Positions 24,681-30,198 of a stretch of 31,918 nt of DNA are shown here, in pieces. The stretch lies in the IMG/VR virus record IMGVR_UViG_3300025087_000237, positions 1 through 31,918 of that record, one strand, 5' to 3'. The notes under the pieces are model-generated. The model was not told where the DNA came from, did no database searches, and saw only the letters and a list, made by a program, of their open reading frames with translations. Position numbers and translations under genes: made by a program. This stretch comes from a virus. Positions within the stretch are counted from its first letter, which is position 1. Every line of letters begins with the position of its first letter.

Positions 24681-24721
24681 TGAGGCTATAAAGCCGAAAC
24701 CCGCGAGAGCGGGTCTTAGAC
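24671..24721 (+). ncRNA. Type I hammerhead ribozyme
   Basis: All conserved parts are present in order. Stem I 5' strand GTCTAA (24671-24676), core CTGATGA (24677-24683), stem II GGCT-ATAA-AGCC (24684-24695), core GAA (24696-24698), stem III ACCCGC-GAGA-GCGGGT (24699-24714) including the A15.1/U16.1 pair, then C17 (24715), then stem I 3' strand TTAGAC (24716-24721). The open ends are in stem I, which makes it type I. Predicted cut is between 24715 and 24716, after GUC, leaving a 5'-hydroxyl RNA for the next gene (24794). Short stem II and stem I suggest modest speed unless loops interact. Confidence 0.93.
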
Positions 24722-24723
24722 TA

Positions 24724-24754
24724 CAGGCAAGCCGCCTGCCTGCAAAGGCAGCGG
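24724..24754 (+). promoter_or_regulatory. Alternative hairpins just behind the ribozyme cut
   Basis: Two hairpins share bases. CAGGC-AAGCC-GCCTG (24724-24738) excludes CCGcCTGCC-TGCAAA-GGCAGCGG (24732-24754, one bulged C). After cleavage either would lie within ten bases of the new 5' end and could protect it. The second is the same kind of stem ending in CGGAAC that precedes the G-free spacer in other leaders. Confidence 0.55.
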
Positions 24755-24787
24755 AACTAACTAAATCAACTAATCAAATAGCGAGAG
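24755..24787 (+). promoter_or_regulatory. Ribosome landing site, type AGCGAGAG, gene at 24794
   Basis: A G-free spacer of 25 bases with ACTAA repeats (24755-24779 approximately) runs to AGCGAGAG (24780-24787), six bases before the ATG. Confidence 0.6.
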
Positions 24788-24793
24788 TATAAA

Positions 24794-25036
24794 ATGATAC
24801 CTGCAATTAAAATTGTGAAAATTGAAGAAGGCTATAAAGTAAGCAAAGTATGGGGATCACCTTCATACTCAAGAAAAGCCGTCTTATTATTAGAAAATGG
24901 GGCTGAAATTAACTACACAATCAATCACCATAAATGTGCAAAAGTGAAACAACACAAAGCCGGTGATGAAATAAGCGGGTTATTTTACGAGGAGGATTGT
25001 AATGGATTTAATTTCACTATATTTTGCACTCTTTAA
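24794..25036 (+). CDS. Small early protein, unknown
   Basis: The product is 80 residues with alternating strands (IKIVKIEEGYKVSKVWGSPS, then AVLLLENGAEINYTINHHKC), as in a small all-beta fold, and two His and three Cys in the second half that are not in a recognisable metal motif. It is cut off from the upstream gene by the hammerhead ribozyme, so its mRNA begins at 24716 when cleaved. It is followed by the long structured non-coding region. No family is known to me. Confidence 0.7.
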   Translation: MIPAIKIVKIEEGYKVSKVWGSPSYSRKAVLLLENGAEINYTINHHKCAKVKQHKAGDEISGLFYEEDCNGFNFTIFCTL

Positions 25037-25067
25037 TCAGTAAACCCTTAATATTTACTAATCACTT

Positions 25068-25576
25068 TTCCGGGACTTGACTTTCTTAGCGCGGGTCTTG
25101 AGTTAATCGAATAACTCCCCGGAACTAACTTAATCCTATTTGACAAAAGGATCGCTTCTTATCGACTCTCAGCATAGATGGTGAGAGTACAGACGCTTTC
25201 ATAATCAGTTAAATAGGATAAAGCCTAAATAACAGGTACTAAGACCTTACTTTTCAATGTGCTTAGTAACACACTGAAACATTTATCGACTGCTATACAA
25301 GGATTTGCGCTCTTGTGTTTAATTGTATAGCAGTTATAAGCAGTAATGCAAGAGCCTGACACTGGTCTTGACTAAACCGGGGTCTGAGTTGTTCTTTGTA
25401 ACCGATGGACGCTTTACCTAAGCCGGAACTGAACTGCTTACTTGCTTACAACAAACCGGGCGGAGCTTTCAAGTTATCGAAAACTCCCCATCTTTCGGGC
25501 GAGGTATGTCTAACCTGTTCTTGACTGCTTGGCAAGAATACCCTTTGATAAAAGGTGATTACTGGTAAAAGTCAAA
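25068..25576 (+). ncRNA. Large structured non-coding RNA candidate, pseudoknot and possible kissing loop
   Basis: No protein frame fits between 25037 and 25666. At least eleven local stems can be drawn. Main ones are 25068-25074/25118-25124 enclosing GAGTTA-ATCGAA-TAACTC (25100-25117), a 12-pair stem with one G-U (25133-25144/25208-25219) enclosing ACTCTCA/TGAGAGT (25165-25188), and a perfect 12-pair stem 25289-25300/25323-25334. The last has GCTCTTG (25309-25315) in its loop, which is complementary to CAAGAGC (25349-25355), giving an H-type pseudoknot. Loop ACTAAG (25238-25243) matches CTTAGT in the loop of a 9/10-pair hairpin (25252-25279), a possible kissing pair. Further hairpins lie at 25419-25440, 25462-25487, 25518-25538 and 25542-25555. 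Size, place in a phage and a tRNA-like neighbour recall ROOL and GOLLD RNAs. Class membership is not shown. Confidence 0.7.
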
Positions 25577-25583
25577 AGCGGCG

Positions 25584-25632
25584 GCGGGAATTAGCTCAAA
25601 GGATTTGAGGGGTTCGACTCCCCTCTCCCGCT
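25584..25632 (+). tRNA. tRNA-like remnant without anticodon arm (tRNA-Gly-like)
   Basis: The ends GCGGGA (25584-25589) and TCCCGC (25626-25631) pair like an acceptor stem. AGGGG-TTCGACT-CCCCT (25608-25624) is a perfect T arm with the invariant TTCGA. TTAGCTCAAAGG resembles the start of a D arm and can pair as CTCAAA-GGA-TTTGAG, sharing two bases with the T arm. The anticodon arm is absent and the length is about 49, so it cannot decode. It is a degenerate tRNA, a tRNA mimic, or a processing signal. No CCA is encoded. Confidence 0.6.
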
Positions 25633-25660
25633 CTAAACTAACTAAACTAAAAGAGAGAGA
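25633..25660 (+). promoter_or_regulatory. Ribosome landing site, variant AGAGAGAGA, gene at 25667
   Basis: Directly behind the tRNA-like element comes a G-free spacer with three ACTAA copies (25633-25652) and AGAGAGAGA (25652-25660), six bases before ATG. It is the same plan as in the other early leaders but with GAGAG in place of GCGAGAG. Confidence 0.55.
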
Positions 25661-25666
25661 ACTAAA

Positions 25667-25894
25667 ATGGAATTAATTTATATGGAAAGGCGTTATAGCA
25701 ATCCCATAACAAGCGAGGTATTTGCTATTATGGAGATGGATTTTCAAAGCGATTTTCCTGTTTGGGTATGGAAAAACTCCCCGGATAATCAATTTACCGG
25801 ACTGGTAGTTCAAAAATACCATTTGGAAAAATTGTTGCCCATCGGTACAAGGGTACAACATTTTGAAAAAAGAATTTACTCTAATGACAACTAA
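25667..25894 (+). CDS. Small early protein, unknown
   Basis: The product is 75 residues, beginning MELIYMERRYSNPITSEVFA and rich in aromatic residues. It looks like a small alpha/beta protein without Cys. It overlaps the next gene by 11 bases. The leader has the G-free spacer and a GAGAG box. No family is recognised. Confidence 0.65.
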   Translation: MELIYMERRYSNPITSEVFAIMEMDFQSDFPVWVWKNSPDNQFTGLVVQKYHLEKLLPIGTRVQHFEKRIYSNDN

Positions 25895-26312
25895 ACTTCA
25901 ATCCGACTGGGAGCTGGTCGATAAAAAAACCGGCTTCTGGTCGAAAACCGTAAAAGGCAAAACCGCCTTTAAGTGGTCGCCTGCACCACCTAAATCGGTT
26001 AAACCGCCTGCCCTGGCAAAGCCAAAGCGTGACCTGCTTATCGTACCGCTGGGGATAACAAAGCGGAACTGCCTGAAAGCGTGCCTTGCGCACTTGCGCA
26101 AACAGTCACCGGCGGATATGGACTTGCTGGAACTATCAATTATCAAAACGGTACGCTTGGAAAACTTGACAGAATCGCATTTATCAAACAGAAATACCCG
26201 CTTTAAAAGGGTATTCATTCCAATGAAAGCGCGCCCCGCTTTCAAACAGTTCATTCAATCAATTAACGAGCCGGACTTACGGCTCTCAATTATCGAAATA
26301 GGAGAGTTATGA
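25884..26312 (+). CDS. Basic early protein, unknown
   Basis: The product is 142 residues from the ATG at 25884. A TTG at 25863 would extend it by seven but has no better site. It is strongly basic, with a Pro/Lys-rich segment (SPAPPKSVKPPALAKPKRDL) at about residues 32-51, then a helical and basic C-terminal part including RNTRFKRVF. A nucleic-acid binding role is plausible from charge only. Its end overlaps the next start (ATGA). The sequence is GC-richer than the genes upstream. Confidence 0.6.
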   Translation: MTTKLQSDWELVDKKTGFWSKTVKGKTAFKWSPAPPKSVKPPALAKPKRDLLIVPLGITKRNCLKACLAHLRKQSPADMDLLELSIIKTVRLENLTESHLSNRNTRFKRVFIPMKARPAFKQFIQSINEPDLRLSIIEIGEL

Positions 26313-26536
26313 AACAGTCAACAATCAACTGGATTTTAGGCGGAGTAATTATGCTCTGCCTGATACTGTCGAACCTGCTTAGCTATCGGCAGGGACGGCT
26401 GGACGCTGTCGAAGCCGTCGAGGTGGTCGAATACCTACACTGCCCCGCCTGTGGCTGGACGGTCGAAGCCTACGACATAGACGATGACCTCTGCCCCGAC
26501 TGCGGGCGCTTCCATTTAACTACTGTAATCTTTTAG
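26309..26536 (+). CDS. Membrane-anchored zinc-ribbon protein
   Basis: The product is 75 residues. A membrane helix (residues 8-25, ILGGVIMLCLILSNLL) is followed by a short acidic helix and then two Cys pairs, CPACGW (about 45-50) and CPDCGR (about 62-67), a classical four-Cys zinc ribbon spaced by about 14 residues. The ribbon would lie at one face of the membrane. AGGAG precedes the ATG, which overlaps the upstream stop. Codons here are clearly GC-rich (GTC GAA GCC GTC), unlike the leader region. Function is unknown. Confidence 0.7.
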   Translation: MKQSTINWILGGVIMLCLILSNLLSYRQGRLDAVEAVEVVEYLHCPACGWTVEAYDIDDDLCPDCGRFHLTTVIF

Positions 26537-26544
26537 GAAATATT

Positions 26545-26748
26545 ATGAGAAATATGCGAACTCCACTAAATTGCATTCTCCCGACTGACATCGAAAACGA
26601 GCGGATTAACTTCAAAATGAGGTTAATTCCACTCCGTAAAAAATACGGCTGGGAATCTATTCTCCGGCACGGCGAGGCAATCCAAAAAGCCTACAACAAC
26701 ATTGTTCCCCAAATGATGGTGAACTCGCTAAAAGCTAATCGATTATAA
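26545..26748 (+). CDS. Small early protein, unknown
   Basis: The product is 67 residues, helical and basic, with a central MRLIPLRKKYGWESILRHGE. AGGAAA lies before ATG. It has one Cys and no metal motif. The gene ends four bases before a long GC hairpin (26753-26806), which therefore stands at its mRNA 3' end. Confidence 0.6.
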   Translation: MRNMRTPLNCILPTDIENERINFKMRLIPLRKKYGWESILRHGEAIQKAYNNIVPQMMVNSLKANRL

Positions 26749-26752
26749 TCTT

Positions 26753-26806
26753 CCTTCCGCCGGGGCTCTGCCGTCAACTCTCGCTGGACGGTATCCCCCC
26801 GGAAGG
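26753..26806 (+). promoter_or_regulatory. Structured intergenic RNA with loop complementary to early ribosome sites
   Basis: An outer stem CCTTCCG/CGGAAGG (26753-26759 with 26800-26806) continues, after a two-base bulge, as GGGG/CCCC. Inside is CCGTC/GACGG (26771-26775 with 26787-26791) with loop AACTCTCGCTG. The loop contains CTCTCGCT, the exact complement of AGCGAGAG, the box before three early genes. Six of its bases also complement GAGAGT of the gene that follows. Confidence 0.6.
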
Positions 26807-26826
26807 ACATAACCTAACAAGGAGAG
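26807..26826 (+). promoter_or_regulatory. Ribosome landing site GGAGAG, gene at 26832
   Basis: A G-free spacer of 14 bases (26807-26820) directly behind the hairpin leads to GGAGAG (26821-26826), five bases before a GTG start. This is the fifth copy of the structure, free spacer, GAGAG plan. Confidence 0.55.
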
Positions 26827-26831
26827 TCAAA

Positions 26832-27050
26832 GTGAAATTCCAAAATTATGAAGTTGCCTTAGACTTCGCCGCCGCTTACCCCGGCGCAACGGTCAAACTG
26901 GACGGTAAATCCTACATTGTAAACGGCTGTATCAATTGCAACGCCCTGACGGCGGACGGCGAGGACTGGTGTCAGCACTGTAAAGAGATGGTCGATGCTA
27001 ACAAAGAAGTGAACGAGGCGATCTTCGCCGCAACCGGAGTCATAATATGA
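26832..27050 (+). CDS. Small four-Cys protein, probable zinc finger
   Basis: The product is 72 residues from a GTG start with the good box GGAGAG upstream. CINCNAL (about 33-39) and WCQHCKE (about 47-53) make a C-x2-C ... C-x2-C zinc motif with a spacing of about 12. An acidic Ala-rich helix follows. It overlaps the next gene by four bases. A role in protein or nucleic-acid binding is likely. No named family is recognised. Confidence 0.65.
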   Translation: MKFQNYEVALDFAAAYPGATVKLDGKSYIVNGCINCNALTADGEDWCQHCKEMVDANKEVNEAIFAATGVII

Positions 27051-27604
27051 TAGGCTATAAATTAACAACGCAGGATAACCGCACCCGTGTCGACGAAACA
27101 AACGAGACGCTATGGGGCGAAAATGTTACCCACAAGGCACTCCGGGACGGTGGAGAACTATGCTCCGATAAATGGATACATTTTTATACACATCCATTGC
27201 TGGCGGTATATTTTAATCCCATTCACACTAATATAGCCAATCCAAAATTATGGGAATGCGAAATCAATGGTAAGGTCAAAACCGAGTTCGATAAATCCGG
27301 CTGCAAAAAATTAACTACACTTGCGGAAATACCCCTGCCGGTCATCACCACCAAACAACGCATCGAAATCGCCATCCGGTGTAGCCTGTTAGTGTATACT
27401 GAATCGGAGTATGTGCAGTGGGCAGAAGATTGGTTATCTGGCAAAGACAGAACTAACGCCGCTTACGCCGCTCACGCCGCCGCTTACGCCGCCGCTAACG
27501 CCGCCGCTAACGCCGTTTACGCCGCCGCTTACGCCGCTCACGCCGCTAAAATCGAAATCTTACCTATAATCAAATCAGCCGTCAACTGGAAGGAGAAAAT
27601 ATGA
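27047..27604 (+). CDS. Phage protein of an Ala-repeat family
   Basis: The product is 185 residues. The first 100 residues, with LCSDKWIHFYTHPLLAVYFN and later IPLPVITTKQRIEIAIRCS, follow a pattern found in many phage proteins of unknown function (HPLLAVxxNPIHxNI, then EIxLPxITxxQR). It ends with WAEDWLSGKDRT (about 125-136) and a low-complexity run in which Ala pairs or triplets alternate with Tyr, Asn or His (137-168). The run is coded by near-identical GCCGCT TAC / AAC / CAC units. Its C-terminal half is shared with the protein at 30681-31073. No catalytic motif. Function in the phage is unknown. Confidence 0.7.
   Translation: MIGYKLTTQDNRTRVDETNETLWGENVTHKALRDGGELCSDKWIHFYTHPLLAVYFNPIHTNIANPKLWECEINGKVKTEFDKSGCKKLTTLAEIPLPVITTKQRIEIAIRCSLLVYTESEYVQWAEDWLSGKDRTNAAYAAHAAAYAAANAAANAVYAAAYAAHAAKIEILPIIKSAVNWKEKI
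27455..27548 (+). repeat. Ala-codon tandem repeat inside a gene
   Basis: About ten near-copies of a 6 to 9 base unit, GCCGCT followed by TAC, AAC or CAC, are in phase with the codons and give Ala-Ala-Tyr/Asn/His. Such an array expands and shrinks easily, and length should differ between relatives. Confidence 0.8.
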
Positions 27605-27999
27605 AATTCACTAAGATAGTAAATACTCGCCCCCCCTTTAATAAAATAGACCCTGACCCCACAAAAAATTATGGCAGAAGTGATTTGCACATCCGATTTA
27701 TTCTTAAAGGAGATAATGGGGCAGTGTATTTTTTAATGGGAACGGGGTCTTATTTAGAAGAAGACAGCGAATACGCAGCAGGATATTGCCGAGCGTGGGA
27801 TTTAGGTTATCATTCCCCTACTCAACGATGGGAAGGTCAATCACAATGCGATTGCGATGTTCTTGACGGCGGAAAATGCTATAATGACGGCTCAGTTTTA
27901 AATGCCGAGCCTGTCTTAACGGCTTATCTGAATGGTGGCGATGATGCTGTCTGGAAATATCTTGAAGATTATTATTATGAAACTTTTGGGAGTGACTAA
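27601..27999 (+). CDS. Conserved-looking phage protein, unknown
   Basis: The product is 132 residues, and AAGGAGAAAAT precedes the ATG. A middle segment CDCDVLDGGKCYNDGSVLNA followed by YLNGGDDAVWKYLEDYYYET matches a pattern I know from phage proteins without function (C-x-x-LxGGKCYxDGSxLxA ... VWxxLE). It is AT-richer than the genes around it. The Cys-Cys-Cys cluster could bind a metal. No enzyme motif is certain. Confidence 0.7.
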   Translation: MKFTKIVNTRPPFNKIDPDPTKNYGRSDLHIRFILKGDNGAVYFLMGTGSYLEEDSEYAAGYCRAWDLGYHSPTQRWEGQSQCDCDVLDGGKCYNDGSVLNAEPVLTAYLNGGDDAVWKYLEDYYYETFGSD

Positions 28000-28000
28000 T

Positions 28001-28168
28001 ATGAACAAATTTATCGAACGCTATCGGAAACGACTCCGGGCTTACTGGAGTCGGTACTGGCTAAATCGCAAGTACCCGCAACGCCGCTTCCAAATCCGGC
28101 GAGTTGCCGGGGCGGTGCGAACGCACTGGGATGTGTACGAAATCACCGAACACCGGAGGGCAGAATGA
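28001..28168 (+). CDS. Very basic small protein
   Basis: The product is 55 residues, about one third Arg or Lys (YRKRLRAYWSRYWLNRKYPQ). The ATG at 28001 has GGGAG 11 bases upstream and is preferred to longer readings that overlap the previous gene. It overlaps the next gene by four bases. Charge suggests nucleic-acid binding. No family is known. Confidence 0.6.
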   Translation: MNKFIERYRKRLRAYWSRYWLNRKYPQRRFQIRRVAGAVRTHWDVYEITEHRRAE

Positions 28169-28362
28169 ACTGCCCTAATCCCAACTGTCAAAACAACGGC
28201 GTGACTGACCTTGCGCAATACGAAATCTGCGGGCTGCAGCCGAACTTCCCACCGGAACTCCCAGATGTTCCGCTCGTCAGTTGCAAGGTCTGTATGACCA
28301 CTTTCACCGTACCAAAACAAGAGTATGACAAATTGGAGGAGCGATGCTCTTATTCCTCTTAG
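28165..28362 (+). CDS. Small Cys-rich protein, possible zinc ribbon
   Basis: The product is 65 residues. CPNPNCQN (residues 3-10) and CKVCMTTF (about 40-47) supply two Cys pairs, the arrangement of a zinc ribbon with a 30-residue insert containing Pro. The Cys spacing is C-x4-C then C-x2-C. The start overlaps the stop of the previous gene (ATGA). GGAG of the next gene lies inside its end. Confidence 0.65.
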   Translation: MNCPNPNCQNNGVTDLAQYEICGLQPNFPPELPDVPLVSCKVCMTTFTVPKQEYDKLEERCSYSS

Positions 28363-28490
28363 TCATCATCATAATCACCGCCGCCATCGCCGGTACTATC
28401 GGCTATCATATCGGCAAAAATACAGGAATCCGGCGAACGCTAATTGACTGCCGGAACTTCCTAATCACTAATAAACCGGAGAAAAAATGA
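28344..28490 (+). CDS. 48-residue single-pass membrane protein
   Basis: This short gene begins ATG at 28344 with GGAGGAGCG in front, one of the best ribosome sites of the early module. The first 21 residues are hydrophobic (MLLFLLVIIIITAAIAGTIG), then a Gly/His-Tyr joint and a basic tail of 20. It overlaps the zinc-ribbon gene by 19 bases and the exonuclease gene by four. It could be a membrane anchor or superinfection-exclusion type peptide. No family is recognised. Confidence 0.7.
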   Translation: MLLFLLVIIIITAAIAGTIGYHIGKNTGIRRTLIDCRNFLITNKPEKK

Positions 28491-29131
28491 TAATTGTTGA
28501 CATCGAAACCGTCCCGGAGGCTTTGTTCCTAAAAGACCCGCCGGAATGGTTCAAAGAATCAAAGTTGTATCCCCGCCCAAAATTGGGGAACTTAGTTGAC
28601 CCTAAGAAAATCGAAGCAAAAACGGTAGAGTGGGAAGCCAACGGCGGAGCGGTCAAAGACCTCTCTGTCAATCCCTACACCGCCCGCCCGGTCGTAATCG
28701 GATATAAGATTGACACGGCGATGGTAAATACCTTCATCCCCTCACTGGAAAATATCCGCTTCTTTCCCGGATTAATAATTCAGCACTTGCCACTTGTAAC
28801 ATACAACGGTAAAGCCTTCGACATCCCCGTGCTAATGCTGTGGTGCGCCCGGAACGGCTTGTATAAAGAAGCCAAGATGTTATCGGCTTTCGCAACAAAC
28901 AAGTATAATCACGACACGCACCTCGATTTAATGACTTACCTGCCCGGAACGGAATTCCAATCCCTGGAATTGACGGCGAAACTGTTAGGCTGTACCACCG
29001 AACCCTACGGCGATGGGAGTATGGTGTACGGCTGGTACGAAAATCGGATGGAGTCAGAAATCGCCAAACACTGCACCGCTGACATCGAACTGGAATACGA
29101 AATCTGCAAAAGAATAGGAGTCTGTCAATGA
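28487..29131 (+). CDS. DEDD-family 3'-5' exonuclease
   Basis: The product is 214 residues, the length of stand-alone proofreading-type nucleases related to the exonuclease domain of family B polymerases. Exo I is VDIETVP (Asp5, Glu7). Exo II is TYNGKAFDIPVL with Asp112. A further Asp147 is in HLDLM. Exo III is HCTADIELEYEI with Asp199. At Exo III the residue three before this Asp is His195 (HxxxD) where DEDDy enzymes have Tyr. It is coded next to a RecT-like annealing protein, so a recombination or repair pair is likely. It overlaps both neighbours by four bases. Confidence 0.85.
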   Translation: MIIVDIETVPEALFLKDPPEWFKESKLYPRPKLGNLVDPKKIEAKTVEWEANGGAVKDLSVNPYTARPVVIGYKIDTAMVNTFIPSLENIRFFPGLIIQHLPLVTYNGKAFDIPVLMLWCARNGLYKEAKMLSAFATNKYNHDTHLDLMTYLPGTEFQSLELTAKLLGCTTEPYGDGSMVYGWYENRMESEIAKHCTADIELEYEICKRIGVCQ

Positions 29132-30192
29132 ATGAACAACAGAAAAAAGAACTGTTCAATCTACCCGCTACTCGCCGGGATACTTTTTCAGTTACAATCC
29201 ACAAGGCTTCTTTTGATTCGCTAATAGCGGGTATGGATGTTTTAGTAAAAACTGGCTTATTTCCGGTATCTATCAAAACCGGAGCGCAGGCCGCCGCCGT
29301 TGTATTAGCTGGTCAAGAACTTGGCATAATGCCAATGACTGCTTTACGAAGCATTAACATTATTCAAGGAAAACCTGTCTTATCGAGCGAAGCAATGTTA
29401 GCAAAGTTTTTCCGTGATATTCCTAACGGTCAAGCGGAATGGATTAAAACCGGAGAAGATGGCGAGGCAAGATTAAAAATTCGCCGTTCACCTGATTTAA
29501 ACTGGCAAGAATTTTCCTTTACACGCAAAGAAGCGGAAACAGCCGGATTACTTACTAAAGACAACTGGAAAAAATATGAACCTGCAATGCTAAGAGCAAG
29601 AACTGCTTCTGCTTCTCTTAGGGCTGTTGCGCCTGATAGCCAAATGGGGCTTTATACTCCCGACGAGATGGGAGCGGTCGTAGATGAGAACGAAACAATA
29701 ATTGAAACGGCGGAATACACCGATGTATCAGACCCGCCCGCCGCACCGCCGCCACCACCACCGCCCCCGCAATTAACGCTCCTCGAAGCGAAGGCTTTTG
29801 AGAAACTCGATGAGTTCAAAAAAGCCAAAGAAGCTCTCGGTGAATCCAGCTATTACGAATGTCTGAAAAGATGCGGGTATGATAAATCCTCAAACATCCC
29901 CATCGACAAAGCGGAATCCGTTTTGAAACATCTCCGCGAAACCTACCGCTTCCAATATGCGGTCGAAACAGAGGACTTAGTAACCGCCCGGATCGAAATA
30001 GGAGATATATCGCCGGAGATGCTGGCTAATTGGCTGAAAGACGCCGGAGTAACGGCAATCAAGAAGCTACCAGCTACGAAGTTGAAACAACTCCGGGATT
30101 TTGTGAACCCGCAACCTGTGGTAAAAGAACCGCCCGCCGCTGTCGAAAAACCGGAAATCCCGGCGGAAGATAAAGAACTTTTCAAACAATAA
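29128..30192 (+). CDS. RecT-like single-strand annealing protein
   Basis: The product is 354 residues. Residues 45-180 have the plan of phage annealing proteins of this type. AAAVVLAGQELGIMPMTALRSI leads to IIQGKPVLSSEAMLA, then beta strands with EWIKTGEDGEARLKI, then LLTKDNWKKYEPAMLRARTA and SLRAVAPDSQMGLYTPDEMG. A Pro run (PPPPPPPP, near residue 210) links to a helical C-terminal part of about 140 residues with two helix-hairpin-like segments. It would pair single strands in recombination or replication, together with the exonuclease upstream. The family call is by motif. The C-terminal domain is unknown. Confidence 0.75.
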   Translation: MNEQQKKELFNLPATRRDTFSVTIHKASFDSLIAGMDVLVKTGLFPVSIKTGAQAAAVVLAGQELGIMPMTALRSINIIQGKPVLSSEAMLAKFFRDIPNGQAEWIKTGEDGEARLKIRRSPDLNWQEFSFTRKEAETAGLLTKDNWKKYEPAMLRARTASASLRAVAPDSQMGLYTPDEMGAVVDENETIIETAEYTDVSDPPAAPPPPPPPPQLTLLEAKAFEKLDEFKKAKEALGESSYYECLKRCGYDKSSNIPIDKAESVLKHLRETYRFQYAVETEDLVTARIEIGDISPEMLANWLKDAGVTAIKKLPATKLKQLRDFVNPQPVVKEPPAAVEKPEIPAEDKELFKQ

Positions 30193-30198
30193 CCATTC

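Noticed and set aside
25068-25632. tmRNA, because of pseudoknots and a tRNA-like 3' end
   Set aside because: The acceptor 5' strand lies only 42 bases before the 3' strand rather than 300 or more, no tag reading frame with an Ala resume codon is evident, and no paired permuted half was found.
25068-25632. Self-splicing group I intron
   Set aside because: There are no interrupted exons on either side, I cannot place a P7 or guanosine-binding core, and both flanking genes are complete.
27455-27548. CRISPR-like or minisatellite reading of the Ala-codon array
   Set aside because: Units are 6-9 bases in codon phase with no spacers. It is a protein low-complexity run.
28734-29276. Minus-strand open frame of 180 codons
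   Set aside because: It is antisense to the exonuclease, rich in Arg, Ser and Cys as typical for shadow frames, and begins without a ribosome site.
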